A DNA stretch of 31,282 bases from positions 1-31,282 of the forward strand of contig JAITFV010000080.1 of assembly GCA_031281115.1 (NCBI GenBank), given 5' to 3'. Each line of letters begins with the position of its first letter. The first letter of the stretch is position 1. The notes under the pieces were generated by a model that had not been told where the DNA came from, searched no databases, and saw nothing but the letters and a program-made list of their open reading frames with translations. A program made the position numbers and the translations under genes. The DNA is from Oscillospiraceae bacterium. GTDB lineage: Bacteria; Bacillota; Clostridia; Oscillospirales; Ruminococcaceae. Positions 30,170 to 31,282 of the stretch are shown in pieces.

Positions 30170-31282
30170 GGTTGATTATTTCTCCCCCCGGCACAGGGAA
30201 AACAGCTCATATAATGCGAAAAATCAACTCGGGCGCTATTCTTATAGTGCCCGAGCAAAACCACTTTGAAACCGAGCGGATGATTTACCGGAAACTCAAG
30301 GCAAAAGCCTTCGCGGGTGTCAATATTCTTTCATTTACGAAGCTCAGCGAAATCATTACCGCAAAGTTTAATGCAGTCAGTGTGCCTTATGCAGAAGATA
30401 CGATGCGGGAAGTCACCATGATGCGCGCGGTTCGCGGGCTTCAGGAAGAACTCACGTTTTACAGGCAATCGGACAAACCCGGCTTTGCCGCACGTATGCT
30501 TCACTCTGTCGGCTTGTTTCAACGCGAGGCGCTGTCTCCGCAGGAACTTGCCGAATTTGCCGGCAGCATAACAAATCCCCGCCTTAAAGCTAAAATTTCC
30601 GACCTTGCTCTTATTTACGAAAAATATAACGGGCTGCTCGCTTCGGGGAAATTCATGGACAAGCAGGATGAAATCCGGACTGCAGCGCGCCTCGCCCGCG
30701 AGCATAATTACTTTGCAGGCAAAAGTATTTTTGCTGACGGATTTGACGGATTTACAGGCGGGCAGTTTAAACTGCTTGAAATCGCGCTTGAACAAGCATC
30801 AGAGCTGACAATCACGCTGACAGCAGACAAGTTTGACAGCACTGATTCAAGGTACATAACATCTGTAAAACTCATTAATAAACTCAAAGAATCCGCCGGA
30901 AAAAGAAGGATTGAAGTCACTGTTGAAGCGCCCGGGGATTACGTTCCGGAACGCGACCCAAGCGACAAAACCGAGATTTATTTGCTTCCTGATGTTTATA
31001 ACGAGAGCAGTTTTGTTGCGGCAAAAATCCGCGAACTAATTACTACCGGGAACTATTCTCAAAGCGAGATTGCGGTGCTGAATCCGCCATCGCCGCAAGT
31101 TCTTTTAGGTGCATTCGAGGCTTACGGACTCACCGGATTTTCCGATATTCCCGAGTCAATAATTGAAAAACCGATTATACGCTTCATTATAACCGTATTG
31201 GATGCGGCGGGTGGCGAACCAGGCAAACCTGATGCCGTCTCAGAGCTGATTCGGAGCGGATTTATTCGGATTTCGGCAGCTT
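30163..31282 (+). CDS. addB: AddB-type helicase/exonuclease subunit, N-terminal part (cut by window edge)
   Basis: 373 codons are visible, open to the end of the window. The protein starts MLRLIISPPGTGKTAHI with a Walker A motif (P8 to T14) and has VPEQNHFETERM and LSFTKLSEII blocks, as in AddB/RexB. AddAB processes double-strand breaks for recombination, in place of RecBCD, in Bacillota. The C-terminal nuclease domain and its Fe-S cysteines lie outside the window. The ATG lies inside the DUF1492-like gene (7-nt overlap), so the two are co-translated. AddA would be expected downstream. Confidence 0.85.
   Translation, partial: MLRLIISPPGTGKTAHIMRKINSGAILIVPEQNHFETERMIYRKLKAKAFAGVNILSFTKLSEIITAKFNAVSVPYAEDTMREVTMMRAVRGLQEELTFYRQSDKPGFAARMLHSVGLFQREALSPQELAEFAGSITNPRLKAKISDLALIYEKYNGLLASGKFMDKQDEIRTAARLAREHNYFAGKSIFADGFDGFTGGQFKLLEIALEQASELTITLTADKFDSTDSRYITSVKLINKLKESAGKRRIEVTVEAPGDYVPERDPSDKTEIYLLPDVYNESSFVAAKIRELITTGNYSQSEIAVLNPPSPQVLLGAFEAYGLTGFSDIPESIIEKPIIRFIITVLDAAGGEPGKPDAVSELIRSGFIRISAA

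Overview
The window looks like a chromosomal segment of an anaerobic member of the Bacillota, most likely class Clostridia. The signs are moderately AT-rich DNA, strong Shine-Dalgarno sites, sigma-A type promoters (TTGACA or TTGAAT, 17 bp, TATAAT or TAAAAT), RNase Y, a bifunctional Rel, an AddB-type nuclease subunit, a [FeFe]-hydrogenase-like protein and a BspA-like surface protein ending in a dockerin-like domain. I cannot name the species.

Layout. 1-2628: housekeeping rel (cut by the window edge) and recJ, minus strand. 2705-4230: a flavodoxin-like protein and a flavodoxin/ferredoxin fusion with their own promoter. 4240-8962: a receiver protein and a 1308-residue sensor (ferredoxin, [FeFe]-hydrogenase-like domain, PAS, hybrid kinase, Hpt), bracketed by two copies of a 172-bp multi-hairpin element. 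9117-10936: a second receiver protein and a cation/proton antiporter. 10965-19527: a plus-strand block with a REP-type transposase, two large hybrid kinases, a degenerate-Hpt/receiver protein, and two unrelated metabolic-type genes (VOC protein, serine hydrolase) that share boundary motifs. 19575-24394: a minus-strand operon of a REC-HD-GYP phosphodiesterase, a hybrid kinase and a ChvE-like sugar-binding lipoprotein with no transporter. 24728-27247: a leucine-rich-repeat surface protein. 27382-27734: tRNA-Phe and tRNA-Ser. 27832-31282: RNase Y, a DUF1492-like regulator and the start of addB.

How it fits together. Between 4.4 and 24.4 kb there are four hybrid kinases, each ending in an Hpt domain, and four separate receiver proteins. 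None has a DNA-binding output domain. The only recognisable output is the HD-GYP domain, so I infer phosphorelays that sense redox or H2 (hydrogenase-like input), small ligands (Cache domain) and sugars (ChvE-like protein), act partly by lowering c-di-GMP, and possibly feed a regulator outside the window. The kinases share near-identical catalytic cores behind different sensor modules, which indicates domain shuffling.

The region is also rich in palindromic DNA. Two paralogous kinases have stop codons supplied by repeat elements. A third kinase carries four consecutive hairpins inserted in frame in a receiver domain. The 172-bp element shows a compensatory base-pair change between its copies. 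These elements are the least explained part of the window.
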